Shown: in pieces, positions 1 through 4,880 of the stretch
Layout: each line of letters starts with the position of its first letter
Position numbering within the stretch: position 1 is the stretch's first letter
From: an uncultured Collinsella sp.
Lineage (GTDB): Bacteria > Actinomycetota > Coriobacteriia > Coriobacteriales > Coriobacteriaceae
Length of the DNA stretch: 6,174 nucleotides
Direction: 5' to 3'
Assembly: GCA_900550185.1 (NCBI GenBank)
Contig: URRN01000124.1
Coordinates: forward strand, 1 to 6,174
The notes under the pieces: model-generated
Databases searched by the model: none
Seen by the model: the letters and a program-made list of their open reading frames with translations, nothing else
Told to the model about the DNA's origin: nothing
Program-made: the position numbers and the translations under genes

Positions 1-92
1 TCAAAGCCCACGACCTCGTGGCCCTCGTCCAAAAAGCGCTGCACGCACGCGGCTCCGATACCGCCCGAAGCGCCCGTGATCAAAACCCGCAT
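1..92 (-). CDS. Short-chain dehydrogenase/reductase, N-terminal fragment (runs off the window)
   Basis: Only the first 30 codons are present; the rest lies beyond the left edge. The protein opens with MRVLITGASGGIG, a first beta strand followed by the glycine-rich TGxxxGxG nucleotide-binding turn of classical short-chain dehydrogenases (residues 6-13). A helix and a second strand ending HEVVGF follow, as in a Rossmann fold. The ATG at 92 is supported by AAGGAG at 98-103, five bases upstream. That Shine-Dalgarno sequence overlaps the stop codon of the VUT gene, and the gap between genes is 9 nt, so the two are very probably co-transcribed and perhaps translationally coupled. The family uses NAD(P)(H) for oxidoreduction of alcohols, sugars or lipids. 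The catalytic Tyr/Lys and the substrate are not visible here. An NAD-dependent epimerase is less likely because the glycine spacing is the classical one. Confidence 0.78.
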   Translation of the reverse strand, partial: MRVLITGASGGIGAACVQRFLDEGHEVVGF

Positions 93-97
93 ACTTG

Positions 98-103
98 CTC
101 CTT
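98..103 (-). promoter_or_regulatory. Shine-Dalgarno site of the SDR gene, overlapping the upstream stop codon
   Basis: On the minus strand the bases read TAAGGAGCAAGTATG. The TAA ends the VUT gene, AAGGAG is the ribosome binding site, and ATG starts the dehydrogenase. Sharing bases between stop and ribosome binding site is a typical sign of translational coupling. Confidence 0.7.
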
Positions 104-824
104 AGGCGGTTGCGTGGCGCTCGAGGTACTCGGCGCCCACATTCTCACGCTCCCAGCCACGCACGACCTTGTAGCCCACGGGGCTCAGGAAGACCTCGCA
201 CAGCAGCTCGGCAACAGCGCCGGTCAGCGAGCACATAAGGACCTGCACCCAGGTCCAACCAAAGAACGTGTGGCTCACCACAATGGCAAAGACCAAGTTG
301 TCGATAAACTGGCCAACACCCGTGGACACATAAGAGCGGAAGGCAAAGCTCGCAAAGTTATTCTTTTTGAGCATACGGCCGAGCGACTGGTTGAGCGTGG
401 AGTTAACCACGGCAGAAACGAGCATTGCCAGCGAAGAGCCCAGCACCACGTACCAGGTGCCGCCGATGGTGGCGTTAAGGGCGGTGTTGACCTCGATCAT
501 ACCCGTGTCGTAGTAGGCGCCCCACATGCCGGGCGTGAGCGAGCATGCCCAAAAGCACAGACTCACGGCCAGATTGACCAGCAGCGCGAGGATAGAGATT
601 TTGATGGATGCCTTGGCGCCAAAGCGCTTGCAGATCATGTCCTGGCACAAAAACGAAACCCAGCTCACCACAAAGCCGCAATCGAGTGCCAGATACGGCA
701 GGCTGATAAGCTCTTTGTTGGCCAGCAGGTTCATCATGATGACACTCACGAAAAACAGCGAAACCGTTGCCGCGGGAATGCTCCGCAACAGGACCTTGTA
801 GTCCTCCATGACCTTCTTGATCAT
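102..824 (-). CDS. VUT family integral membrane transporter (PF02592; queuosine-precursor/vitamin uptake type)
   Basis: The product is a 240-residue, very hydrophobic protein with about six membrane segments (roughly residues 17-36, 46-62, 73-95, 121-143, 165-187 and 190-215). Recognisable family features are MNLLANKEL near residue 31, an acidic Asp-Cys-Gly turn at 48-50, a cytoplasmic loop QDMICKRFGAKAS (61-73) that corresponds to the DxIxExYG loop of the family, and the conserved STGVGQFIDNLVF stretch (167-179). Known VUT/YhhQ/QueT proteins import queuosine precursors or related bases, and some members are proposed vitamin transporters. The KRFG loop replaces the usual glutamate-containing form, so this may be a subfamily with a different substrate. 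The start is chosen at 824 because AAAGGAG lies six bases upstream. It is the first gene after the prfC terminator, has its own promoter, and is followed 9 nt later by a dehydrogenase gene. Family assignment is firm; the substrate is not known. Confidence 0.85.
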   Translation of the reverse strand: MIKKVMEDYKVLLRSIPAATVSLFFVSVIMMNLLANKELISLPYLALDCGFVVSWVSFLCQDMICKRFGAKASIKISILALLVNLAVSLCFWACSLTPGMWGAYYDTGMIEVNTALNATIGGTWYVVLGSSLAMLVSAVVNSTLNQSLGRMLKKNNFASFAFRSYVSTGVGQFIDNLVFAIVVSHTFFGWTWVQVLMCSLTGAVAELLCEVFLSPVGYKVVRGWERENVGAEYLERHATA

Positions 825-903
825 TATGTACTCCTTTGGTTTTAGGTTTAACGAGCAGGATATCGGACCCGAACTGCTCGGACGTCACGGTCTTGAGACG
901 ACG
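825..903 (-). promoter_or_regulatory. Structured 5' leader of the VUT gene, possible cis-regulatory RNA
   Basis: From the predicted promoter, transcription would start near 903-905 and give a leader of about 80 nt. The RNA contains a perfect 7-bp stem, CGAGCAG (880-874) with CUGCUCG (858-852), around a 15-nt loop. The loop contains GGGU, which could pair with ACCU just 3' of the stem to make an H-type pseudoknot. An alternative 4-bp helix (CCGA with UCGG, 881-878 with 872-869) uses the same bases and is mutually exclusive with the main stem. The tail is A-rich and ends CCAAAGGAG, the ribosome binding site. Members of this transporter family are known targets of preQ1 riboswitches, and the layout loosely recalls class II. 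I cannot match a defined consensus, and no P4-like hairpin is present. Confidence 0.3.
831..837 (-). promoter_or_regulatory. Shine-Dalgarno site of the VUT gene
   Basis: AAAGGAG sits six bases before the ATG at 824 and fixes that start over internal methionines at residues 6 and 30. It lies at the 3' end of a structured leader, so folding could mask it. Confidence 0.7.
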
Positions 904-909
904 ATGGGT

Positions 910-938
910 ATAATAGCCGCTCACACGGCATCAGGCAA
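910..938 (-). promoter_or_regulatory. Sigma-70 type promoter for the VUT-SDR unit
   Basis: On the minus strand TTGCCT (938-933) and TATTAT (915-910) are separated by exactly 17 bp. The first matches the -35 consensus at four of six positions and the second matches the -10 at five of six. It lies about 85 bp ahead of the VUT start and immediately after the prfC terminator, which is where a promoter would be needed. Confidence 0.6.
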
Positions 939-975
939 GCAAACGGCGCGGCAGCCCCACAGGGCCACCGCGCCG
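935..975 (-). terminator. Rho-independent terminator of prfC
   Basis: The minus-strand transcript folds into a 14-bp stem. Eight GC-only pairs (CGGCGCGG with CCGCGCCG) continue through two G-U wobbles and four more GC pairs to a UGUG loop (944-975). UUUGCUUGC follows. The two wobble positions become mismatches in the plus-strand transcript, which argues that the hairpin serves the leftward prfC message. It begins 5 bp past the prfC stop codon. The U tract is short and interrupted, but the stem is very strong. Confidence 0.75.
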
Positions 976-980
976 ATGCA

Positions 981-2594
981 TTAAAAGGCTACGTTGCCAA
1001 ACTCCGACAGGATAAGATCGGGGTTGTGATCGGTTGCCCAATCCACGTTCCACGGGCTCGTGAACAGCAGCAGCTTACCGCCGCGCATGTCCTCGACGCG
1101 CAGCGTGTCACGCGTGAGCGAAAGGCCCGGGATATCAATGGTATCGGGGTCGTTCTGAATCCAGCGGATGTCCGTATAGGGCAGCGGCTGGCGACGGACC
1201 TCAACACGATACTCGGCCTTGAGGCGGCGCTCGAGTACCTCAAACTGCAGCACACCGACCACGCCCACGATAACGCTCTCCATGCCGGCACCCAGCTCGC
1301 GGAAGATCTGGATGGCACCCTCCTGGGCAAGCTCCTCCATACCCTTGACGAACTGTTTGCGCTTGAGCGTATCGACCTGCGTAATGCGAGCGAACATCTC
1401 GGGGGCAAACGTCGGGATCTGCGGGTACTGCACGTGGCGCTTGCCGGAGCACACGGTATCACCGATGCTAAAGATACCCGGATCAAACAGGCCCACGATA
1501 TCGCCCGCGTACGCCTCGTCCACGATGGCGCGGTCATCGGCCATCATCGACGTGCCCGTTGCAAGCTTGAGTTTACGGTTGCCCTGCACGTGGAAGGCGT
1601 CCATGCCGCGCTCGAACTTGCCCGAGCAAATGCGCACAAAGGCGATGCGGTCGCGGTGGTTCTTGTCCATGTTGGCCTGGATCTTAAACACAAAGCCGCT
1701 AAAGTCGTCGCGGCAGGGATCGACCGGTTCGCTGGTGAGCGTATCGGTATAGGCGCGCGGCGTCGGGGCCAGACGCAGGAACTCCTTGAGAAAGGGCTCC
1801 ACACCAAAGTTGGTGAGCGCCGAGCCAAAGAACGCCGGGCTCAGCTTGCCGCAGGCCACGGCATCCAAGTCGAGCTCGTCGCCGGCGCCATCGAGCAGCT
1901 CGATATCGTCCATTAGGTTCTTATGGTTCTCCTCGCCAATGAGCTCATCCATGGCGGGGTCGCCCAGCTCGGCCTCGACCTCGGCGACCTTCTTGGTGGC
2001 GTTGGCGTGACCGTCGCCCTCAAAGGCAATGACGCGACGGGTCTGACGGTCGAACACGCCGCGGAAGTTGCGACCACTGCCGATCGGCCAGTTCATGGGA
2101 TACGTATTGATACCCAGGACATTCTCGATCTCTTCCATGAGCTCAAACGGATCGCGAGCCTCGTGGTCGAGCTTGTTCACAAAGGTGAAGATGGGAATAT
2201 GGCGCAGCGTACAGACCTTAAAGAGCTTTTTGGTCTGGGCCTCGACGCCCTTGGCGCCGTCGATGACCATGACCGCGGCGTCGGCGGCCATAAGGGTACG
2301 GTAGGTATCCTCCGAGAAGTCCTGGTGGCCGGGGGTATCGAGGATGTTGACGCAGGCGCCATTATAGGTGAACTGCAGCACCGAGGAGGTAACGGAAATG
2401 CCGCGCTCCTTCTCGATGTCCATCCAGTCCGAGACGGCATGCTTGGCCGAGCTCTTGCCCTTGACCGAGCCGGCGGTCTGAATGCTGCCGGTATAGAGCA
2501 GCAGCTTCTCAGTCAGTGTGGTCTTACCGGCGTCCGGGTGGCTGATGATCGCGAATGTGCGGCGCGACGAGATTTCATCCGACAGGCTTGCCAT
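981..2594 (-). CDS. prfC: Peptide chain release factor 3 (translational GTPase RF3)
   Basis: The product is 537 residues, close to the 529 of the E. coli protein. RF3 is a cytoplasmic GTPase of the EF-G-like superfamily that recycles RF1/RF2 from ribosomes after termination and aids post-peptidyl-transfer quality control. GTPase motifs are intact: P-loop SHPDAGKTT (18-26), switch I ERGISVT (63-69), DTPGH (86-90) and NKLD (140-143). The RF3-typical NWPIGSGRNFRGVFDR stretch follows the G domain, then SALTNFGVEPFLKEF leading into domain 2, and a C-terminal domain with GVVGVLQFEVLERRL. The ATG at 2594 is chosen because AAAGGA lies five bases upstream and because RF3 proteins normally begin close to this point. 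An in-frame ATG at 2621 would add nine residues (MHSMQERIR) without a better ribosome binding site. The gene is monocistronic, ends at a strong terminator, and is divergent from the GntR-ABC operon. No damage or frameshift is visible. Confidence 0.96.
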   Translation of the reverse strand: MASLSDEISSRRTFAIISHPDAGKTTLTEKLLLYTGSIQTAGSVKGKSSAKHAVSDWMDIEKERGISVTSSVLQFTYNGACVNILDTPGHQDFSEDTYRTLMAADAAVMVIDGAKGVEAQTKKLFKVCTLRHIPIFTFVNKLDHEARDPFELMEEIENVLGINTYPMNWPIGSGRNFRGVFDRQTRRVIAFEGDGHANATKKVAEVEAELGDPAMDELIGEENHKNLMDDIELLDGAGDELDLDAVACGKLSPAFFGSALTNFGVEPFLKEFLRLAPTPRAYTDTLTSEPVDPCRDDFSGFVFKIQANMDKNHRDRIAFVRICSGKFERGMDAFHVQGNRKLKLATGTSMMADDRAIVDEAYAGDIVGLFDPGIFSIGDTVCSGKRHVQYPQIPTFAPEMFARITQVDTLKRKQFVKGMEELAQEGAIQIFRELGAGMESVIVGVVGVLQFEVLERRLKAEYRVEVRRQPLPYTDIRWIQNDPDTIDIPGLSLTRDTLRVEDMRGGKLLLFTSPWNVDWATDHNPDLILSEFGNVAF

Positions 2595-2599
2595 GCGGA

Positions 2600-2605
2600 T
2601 CCTTT
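2600..2605 (-). promoter_or_regulatory. Shine-Dalgarno site deciding the prfC start
   Basis: AAAGGA stands five bases before the ATG at 2594. This spacing favours the MASLSDE start over the upstream in-frame ATGs at 2621 and 2612, which would put the site inside the coding region. Confidence 0.6.
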
Positions 2606-2641
2606 CTTGCATTGAGTGCATTACGTCGATGTAACCGTACT

Positions 2642-2647
2642 ATTGTA
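2642..2647 (-). promoter_or_regulatory. Candidate -10 element of the prfC promoter
   Basis: The minus strand reads TACAAT, five of six matches to the -10 consensus, 48 bp before the prfC start. No good -35 element lies 16-18 bp upstream (the hexamer at 17 bp is GCCCTA). The promoter may therefore be weak or activator-dependent, or this call may be wrong. Confidence 0.35.
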
Positions 2648-2663
2648 GCCGCGAAATTCCGCC

Positions 2664-2676
2664 ATAGGGCACCTAT
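2664..2676. repeat. Short inverted repeat ATAGG-GCA-CCTAT
   Basis: Five-base arms with a three-base spacer lie in the divergent intergenic region, where the -35 element of the prfC promoter would be expected. It could be an operator half-site pair, but arms this short also arise by chance. Confidence 0.25.
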
Positions 2677-2693
2677 CAGGACAAATTCATCAG

Positions 2694-2717
2694 TTGGGGC
2701 CTGGGCAGCCGGCCCAA
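2694..2717. repeat. Imperfect GC-rich inverted repeat in the divergent intergenic region
   Basis: TTGGG at 2694-2698 pairs with CCCAA at 2713-2717. After a one-base bulge, CC at 2700-2701 pairs with GG at 2711-2712, around a nine-base loop. There is no run of T on either strand directly after it, so it does not look like a terminator. It lies between the two divergent promoters and has no assigned role. Confidence 0.25.
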
Positions 2718-2731
2718 TCCGTATTTGCCTC

Positions 2732-2761
2732 TTGCGTAACTGTGCATAGTGTATATATACT
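2732..2761 (+). promoter_or_regulatory. Promoter of the GntR-ABC operon
   Basis: TTGCGT (2732-2737) and TATACT (2756-2761, five of six matches) are 18 bp apart. A register using TATATA at 2754-2759 with a 16-bp spacer is also possible. Initiation would fall near 2768, giving a leader of about 40 nt. The -10 element lies inside the left arm region of the symmetric operator, so repressor binding should block RNA polymerase. Confidence 0.5.
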
Positions 2762-2782
2762 GTGCTTACCGGTTATATACAC
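2749..2782. promoter_or_regulatory. Probable GntR/YtrA-type operator overlapping the promoter
   Basis: GTGTATATA (2749-2757) and TATATACAC (2774-2782) are perfect inverted 9-base arms with a 16-bp spacer. The left arm overlaps the -10 region and the right arm lies just past the expected transcription start. Further symmetry is layered on it: GTATATATAC (2751-2760) and TACACGTGTA (2778-2787) are each perfect 10-bp palindromes. TGTGCT at 2761-2766 is inverted as AGCACA at 2787-2792, and TGTGC occurs in direct orientation at 2741 and 2761, 20 bp apart. YtrA-type GntR repressors commonly bind AT-rich inverted repeats at their own promoters. Binding here is inferred from position and symmetry. Confidence 0.55.
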
Positions 2783-2798
2783 GTGTAGCACAACAGCT

Positions 2799-2804
2799 AA
2801 GGAG
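2799..2804 (+). promoter_or_regulatory. Shine-Dalgarno site for the GTG-initiated regulator gene
   Basis: AAGGAG lies five bases before the GTG at 2810. No ATG occurs in frame before the conserved IYEQI motif, so the ribosome binding site decides that this gene starts with GTG. Confidence 0.75.
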
Positions 2805-2809
2805 CCGCT

Positions 2810-3190
2810 GTGGACATCATCCTATCCAATTCGAGCGACAAGCCCATCTACGAGCAAATAGCCTCGCAAGTCAAAGCTCAGATCCTTTCGGGCGCGCTCG
2901 CTTCGGGAGCCAAACTCCCCAGCATCCGTGCACTCGCGAGCGATCTTGGCGTGAGTGTCATCACCACCAAGCGCGCCTACGCCGACCTGGAGCAACTCGG
3001 CTTTATCTGCACCGTGCAGGGCAAGGGCTGTTTTGTCGCCGAGGGCAACCAAGAACTCTTGCGCGAAAATCAGCTCTGCCATATCGAAGAGCTGCTTGCG
3101 AAAGCGGCGAGCCAAGCCGAAGCCTTGGGCGTCACGCGCGACAAGCTGCACGAAATGCTCGACCTGGTAGCCCCCGAAACCATGCAGTAG
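2810..3190 (+). CDS. GntR family transcriptional regulator, YtrA subfamily
   Basis: This 126-residue protein is almost entirely a winged helix-turn-helix domain. KPIYEQIASQVKAQILSG (11-28) is the first helix, KLPSIRALASDLGVS (35-49) and ITTKRAYADLEQLGF (51-65) form the helix-turn-helix, and VQGKGCFVAE (69-78) is the wing. The short helical tail (about 80-126) fits the small dimerisation domain of the YtrA subfamily. There is no room for the large FadR, HutC or MocR effector domains. It starts at GTG behind a good AAGGAG. It is the first gene of an operon with an ABC ATPase 23 bp downstream and an ABC-2 permease. In characterised relatives such as Bacillus subtilis YtrA the protein represses its own transporter operon and is relieved by cell-wall antibiotics. 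The symmetric site in its promoter suggests the same autoregulation. The inducer is unknown. Confidence 0.92.
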   Translation: MDIILSNSSDKPIYEQIASQVKAQILSGALASGAKLPSIRALASDLGVSVITTKRAYADLEQLGFICTVQGKGCFVAEGNQELLRENQLCHIEELLAKAASQAEALGVTRDKLHEMLDLVAPETMQ

Positions 3191-3200
3191 CCATCTGCAA

Positions 3201-3206
3201 GAAAGG
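3201..3206 (+). promoter_or_regulatory. Shine-Dalgarno site deciding the ABC ATPase start
   Basis: GAAAGG lies seven bases before the ATG at 3214. The reading frame stays open for another 465 bases upstream, so this site is what places the true start after the regulator gene. Confidence 0.65.
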
Positions 3207-3213
3207 CTATACC

Positions 3214-4095
3214 ATGCAAAACCTTTTAGAACTCAAAGGCATTTCACGCCGTGTGAGCGACCGTTTTTCGCTGCGTGACGTCACGCTTGCCGTGGAGCCT
3301 GGCCAGATCGTTGGCTTTGTGGGCGCAAATGGCGCCGGCAAGACGACGACCATTCGCGCCGCGCTTGGGCTTATAAAGCCCGATGCCGGCGAGGTGCATC
3401 TGCTTGGACAGCGCTGCGACGCCAACGCGCCCGACGAGACGCAGCGCCACCTGCGCTCCCGCATCGGGCTTGTCCTGGACACGTGTCCCTTCCCCTCCAC
3501 GCTCAAGGTCGGCCAGGTCGAGAAGCTCGTAGGCCCGGCATACCCCACGTGGAGCTGCGAAACGTTCGCCGGATTCATCGACCGATTTGGCCTCGATCCC
3601 AAGACGAAGGTCAAGGACCTCTCCCGCGGCATGGGCATGAAGCTGCAGCTCGCCTGTGCGCTCAGCCACAATGCCAAGCTGCTCGTTTTGGACGAAGCCA
3701 CCGCGGGCCTCGATCCCATGGCGCGCGAGGAACTGCTCGACGAGTTGCTTGCCTTTGTCGCCGACGGCCAGCACAGCGTGCTGCTCTCGAGCCACATTAC
3801 GTCTGATCTCGATCGTGCCGCCGACCGCGTCATCTGCATCGATAACGGCTCGATTGTGTTTGACCTGCCGCGCGAGGACATTACCGACCGAGCCGGCATC
3901 GCCCACTGCACCCAAGCACAGGCCGCCGAGCTTATGGCTTGCGTCGAAGGCGCCCGTGCCGTCCGCCACGCCTACAGCGTGGACGTGCTCGTGCCCAACC
4001 GTCGCGATACGCTCGAGGCCTTTCCCGAGGTTCCCTGCGATCGGGCAACCATTGATGACTATCTTCGCCTCATACTGAAAGGGGCTTCGAAATGA
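3214..4095 (+). CDS. ABC transporter ATP-binding protein (YtrB/BcrA-like, ABC-2 exporter type)
   Basis: The product is a 293-residue cytoplasmic ATPase that would energise the permease encoded next to it. All core motifs are present: Walker A GANGAGKTT (37-45), signature LSRGM (136-140), Walker B LLVLDE (156-161), D-loop GLDP (165-168) and switch histidine His194 in LSSHITSDLD. The Q-loop position reads GLVLDTCPFPSTL (85-97), with aspartate in place of glutamine. I recall this as common in the GntR-linked exporter group, where LVLD is followed by a proline-rich turn. The C-terminal 70 residues form an accessory domain ending DYLRLILKG, as in drug-resistance ATPases. The start at 3214 follows GAAAGG and lies 23 bp after the regulator stop. 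Its last codons overlap the permease start by four bases (ATGA), so the two are translationally coupled and should be made in equal amounts. Likely roles are export of, or resistance to, an envelope-active compound. The substrate cannot be deduced. Confidence 0.94.
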   Translation: MQNLLELKGISRRVSDRFSLRDVTLAVEPGQIVGFVGANGAGKTTTIRAALGLIKPDAGEVHLLGQRCDANAPDETQRHLRSRIGLVLDTCPFPSTLKVGQVEKLVGPAYPTWSCETFAGFIDRFGLDPKTKVKDLSRGMGMKLQLACALSHNAKLLVLDEATAGLDPMAREELLDELLAFVADGQHSVLLSSHITSDLDRAADRVICIDNGSIVFDLPREDITDRAGIAHCTQAQAAELMACVEGARAVRHAYSVDVLVPNRRDTLEAFPEVPCDRATIDDYLRLILKGASK

Positions 4096-4790
4096 AACGC
4101 GCCTTTATGTCCGAGCTCGCCATCGTTCGCACGCTTATCCCAAGCATCGCGGGCGTCGGCCTGTTCATATTCGTCGTGTTGACCCTCGCCAACGCGTCGG
4201 ATGGCGATTCCAGCATGAGCGCTGGCGCCTGCGCGGTCAGTGCCATGTCGCCCATCATGGTCATGAGCTCGCTGGCCGGCTTCGACAATCAAAATGGCTG
4301 GGAGCGTTATCGGGCCACGCTGCCCTTCTCGCGCAAAGACATCATCTGCGCACGTTATCTGAGCGTTATTGTCTTCTCCGCCGTCATGGCATGTGCAGCT
4401 ACGCTTTTGAGTATCGTCGCCATCCCGCTCTTCAACAGCGCGGGCATTCCTTCGACGGGACAGACGGTCTTTGAAATCGCAATCGCCTCGGCAGCCTCGA
4501 TGCTCATTTCCCTCATGATGGTGTTCTTGGCACAACCACTGTTCTTTCGATTTGGACACATGGAGGCACTTCGCCTATCCGTTGGCCTGTTTGCCATGCT
4601 CGGATGCCTTGCCATGGCCACGCTGAGCTCCTCCAACCCCATCAGCAACTGGCTCATGTCGATTGCCGGGGCGAATCCCGATCCCACCGTCCTTGGCTGT
4701 CTGTGCGCAGGAATTGCCGTACTGGCCCTCGTACTATGCGCAATCAGCTGCACCGTCAGCACCAAGGTTTATCGAGTACGCGATCTGTAG
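4092..4790 (+). CDS. ABC-2 type transporter permease (PF13346-like)
   Basis: The product is a 232-residue membrane protein with about six membrane segments (roughly residues 12-32, 45-63, 88-112, 125-149, 160-180 and 202-222). The loop DNQNGWERYRATLPFSRKDI (65-84) is the characteristic element of ABC2_membrane_2 permeases of GntR-ABC operons, where an aspartate-rich NGWE turn is followed by LP.SRK.I before the third segment. It would form the transmembrane half of an exporter with the ATPase just upstream, probably as a dimer because only one permease gene is present. The start overlaps the ATPase stop as ATGA, and AAAGGGG lies seven bases upstream (4078-4084). The gene ends 90 bp before the convergent ClC gene. 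Fold and operon role are well supported; the transported molecule is unknown. Confidence 0.9.
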   Translation: MKRAFMSELAIVRTLIPSIAGVGLFIFVVLTLANASDGDSSMSAGACAVSAMSPIMVMSSLAGFDNQNGWERYRATLPFSRKDIICARYLSVIVFSAVMACAATLLSIVAIPLFNSAGIPSTGQTVFEIAIASAASMLISLMMVFLAQPLFFRFGHMEALRLSVGLFAMLGCLAMATLSSSNPISNWLMSIAGANPDPTVLGCLCAGIAVLALVLCAISCTVSTKVYRVRDL

Positions 4791-4880
4791 CCACACGAGT
4801 CTCAATCCGCGAAGGACGCGATCGCCCCCCCTCCCCGCAAATCCGTGGCAAAGGGCATGTCCCCGGCGTGCGCCACTGTA
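4791..4880. other. Convergent intergenic region without a recognisable terminator
   Basis: Ninety bases separate the ends of the permease and ClC genes. There is a C-rich run (4825-4836), a GCGATCGC palindrome (4818-4825), a small CGCG-AAGGA-CGCG hairpin (4808-4820), and nested weak pairings GTGGC/GCCAC (4845-4849 with 4872-4876) and GGCG/CGCC (4865-4874). None is followed by a T run on either strand. Termination may be Rho-dependent or the two messages may overlap. Confidence 0.4.

Noticed and set aside
18..845. Long plus-strand open frame opposite the VUT gene
   Set aside because: Its translation is rich in His, Gln, Arg and Ala with no membrane or domain pattern, as expected for the antisense of a GC-rich membrane-protein gene. 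The minus-strand frame has a clear family match.
909..914. Perfect TATAAT on the plus strand
   Set aside because: No -35 element lies at 16-18 bp (the nearest, TTGAGA, is only 10 bp away), and a plus-strand transcript from here would only run antisense to prfC. The overlapping minus-strand TATTAT has a well-spaced -35.
1026..2615. Long plus-strand open frames opposite prfC
   Set aside because: They are antisense shadows of a highly conserved gene in GC-rich DNA, without their own ribosome binding sites or recognisable domains.
2594..2621. Earlier prfC start at 2621 adding nine residues
   Set aside because: The added residues are not typical of RF3, and the ribosome binding site at 2600-2605 serves the ATG at 2594. 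The longer form cannot be fully excluded.
2749..3213. Open frame continuing 155 codons upstream of the ABC ATPase, which would give a 448-residue protein
   Set aside because: It overlaps the well-supported GntR gene in another frame, its translation resembles no domain, and the ATPase has a proper ribosome binding site and start at 3214.
4845..4876. GTGGC/GCCAC stem-loop as a bidirectional terminator for the convergent genes
   Set aside because: The outer stem is only five base pairs around a large loop, and no T run follows on either strand.
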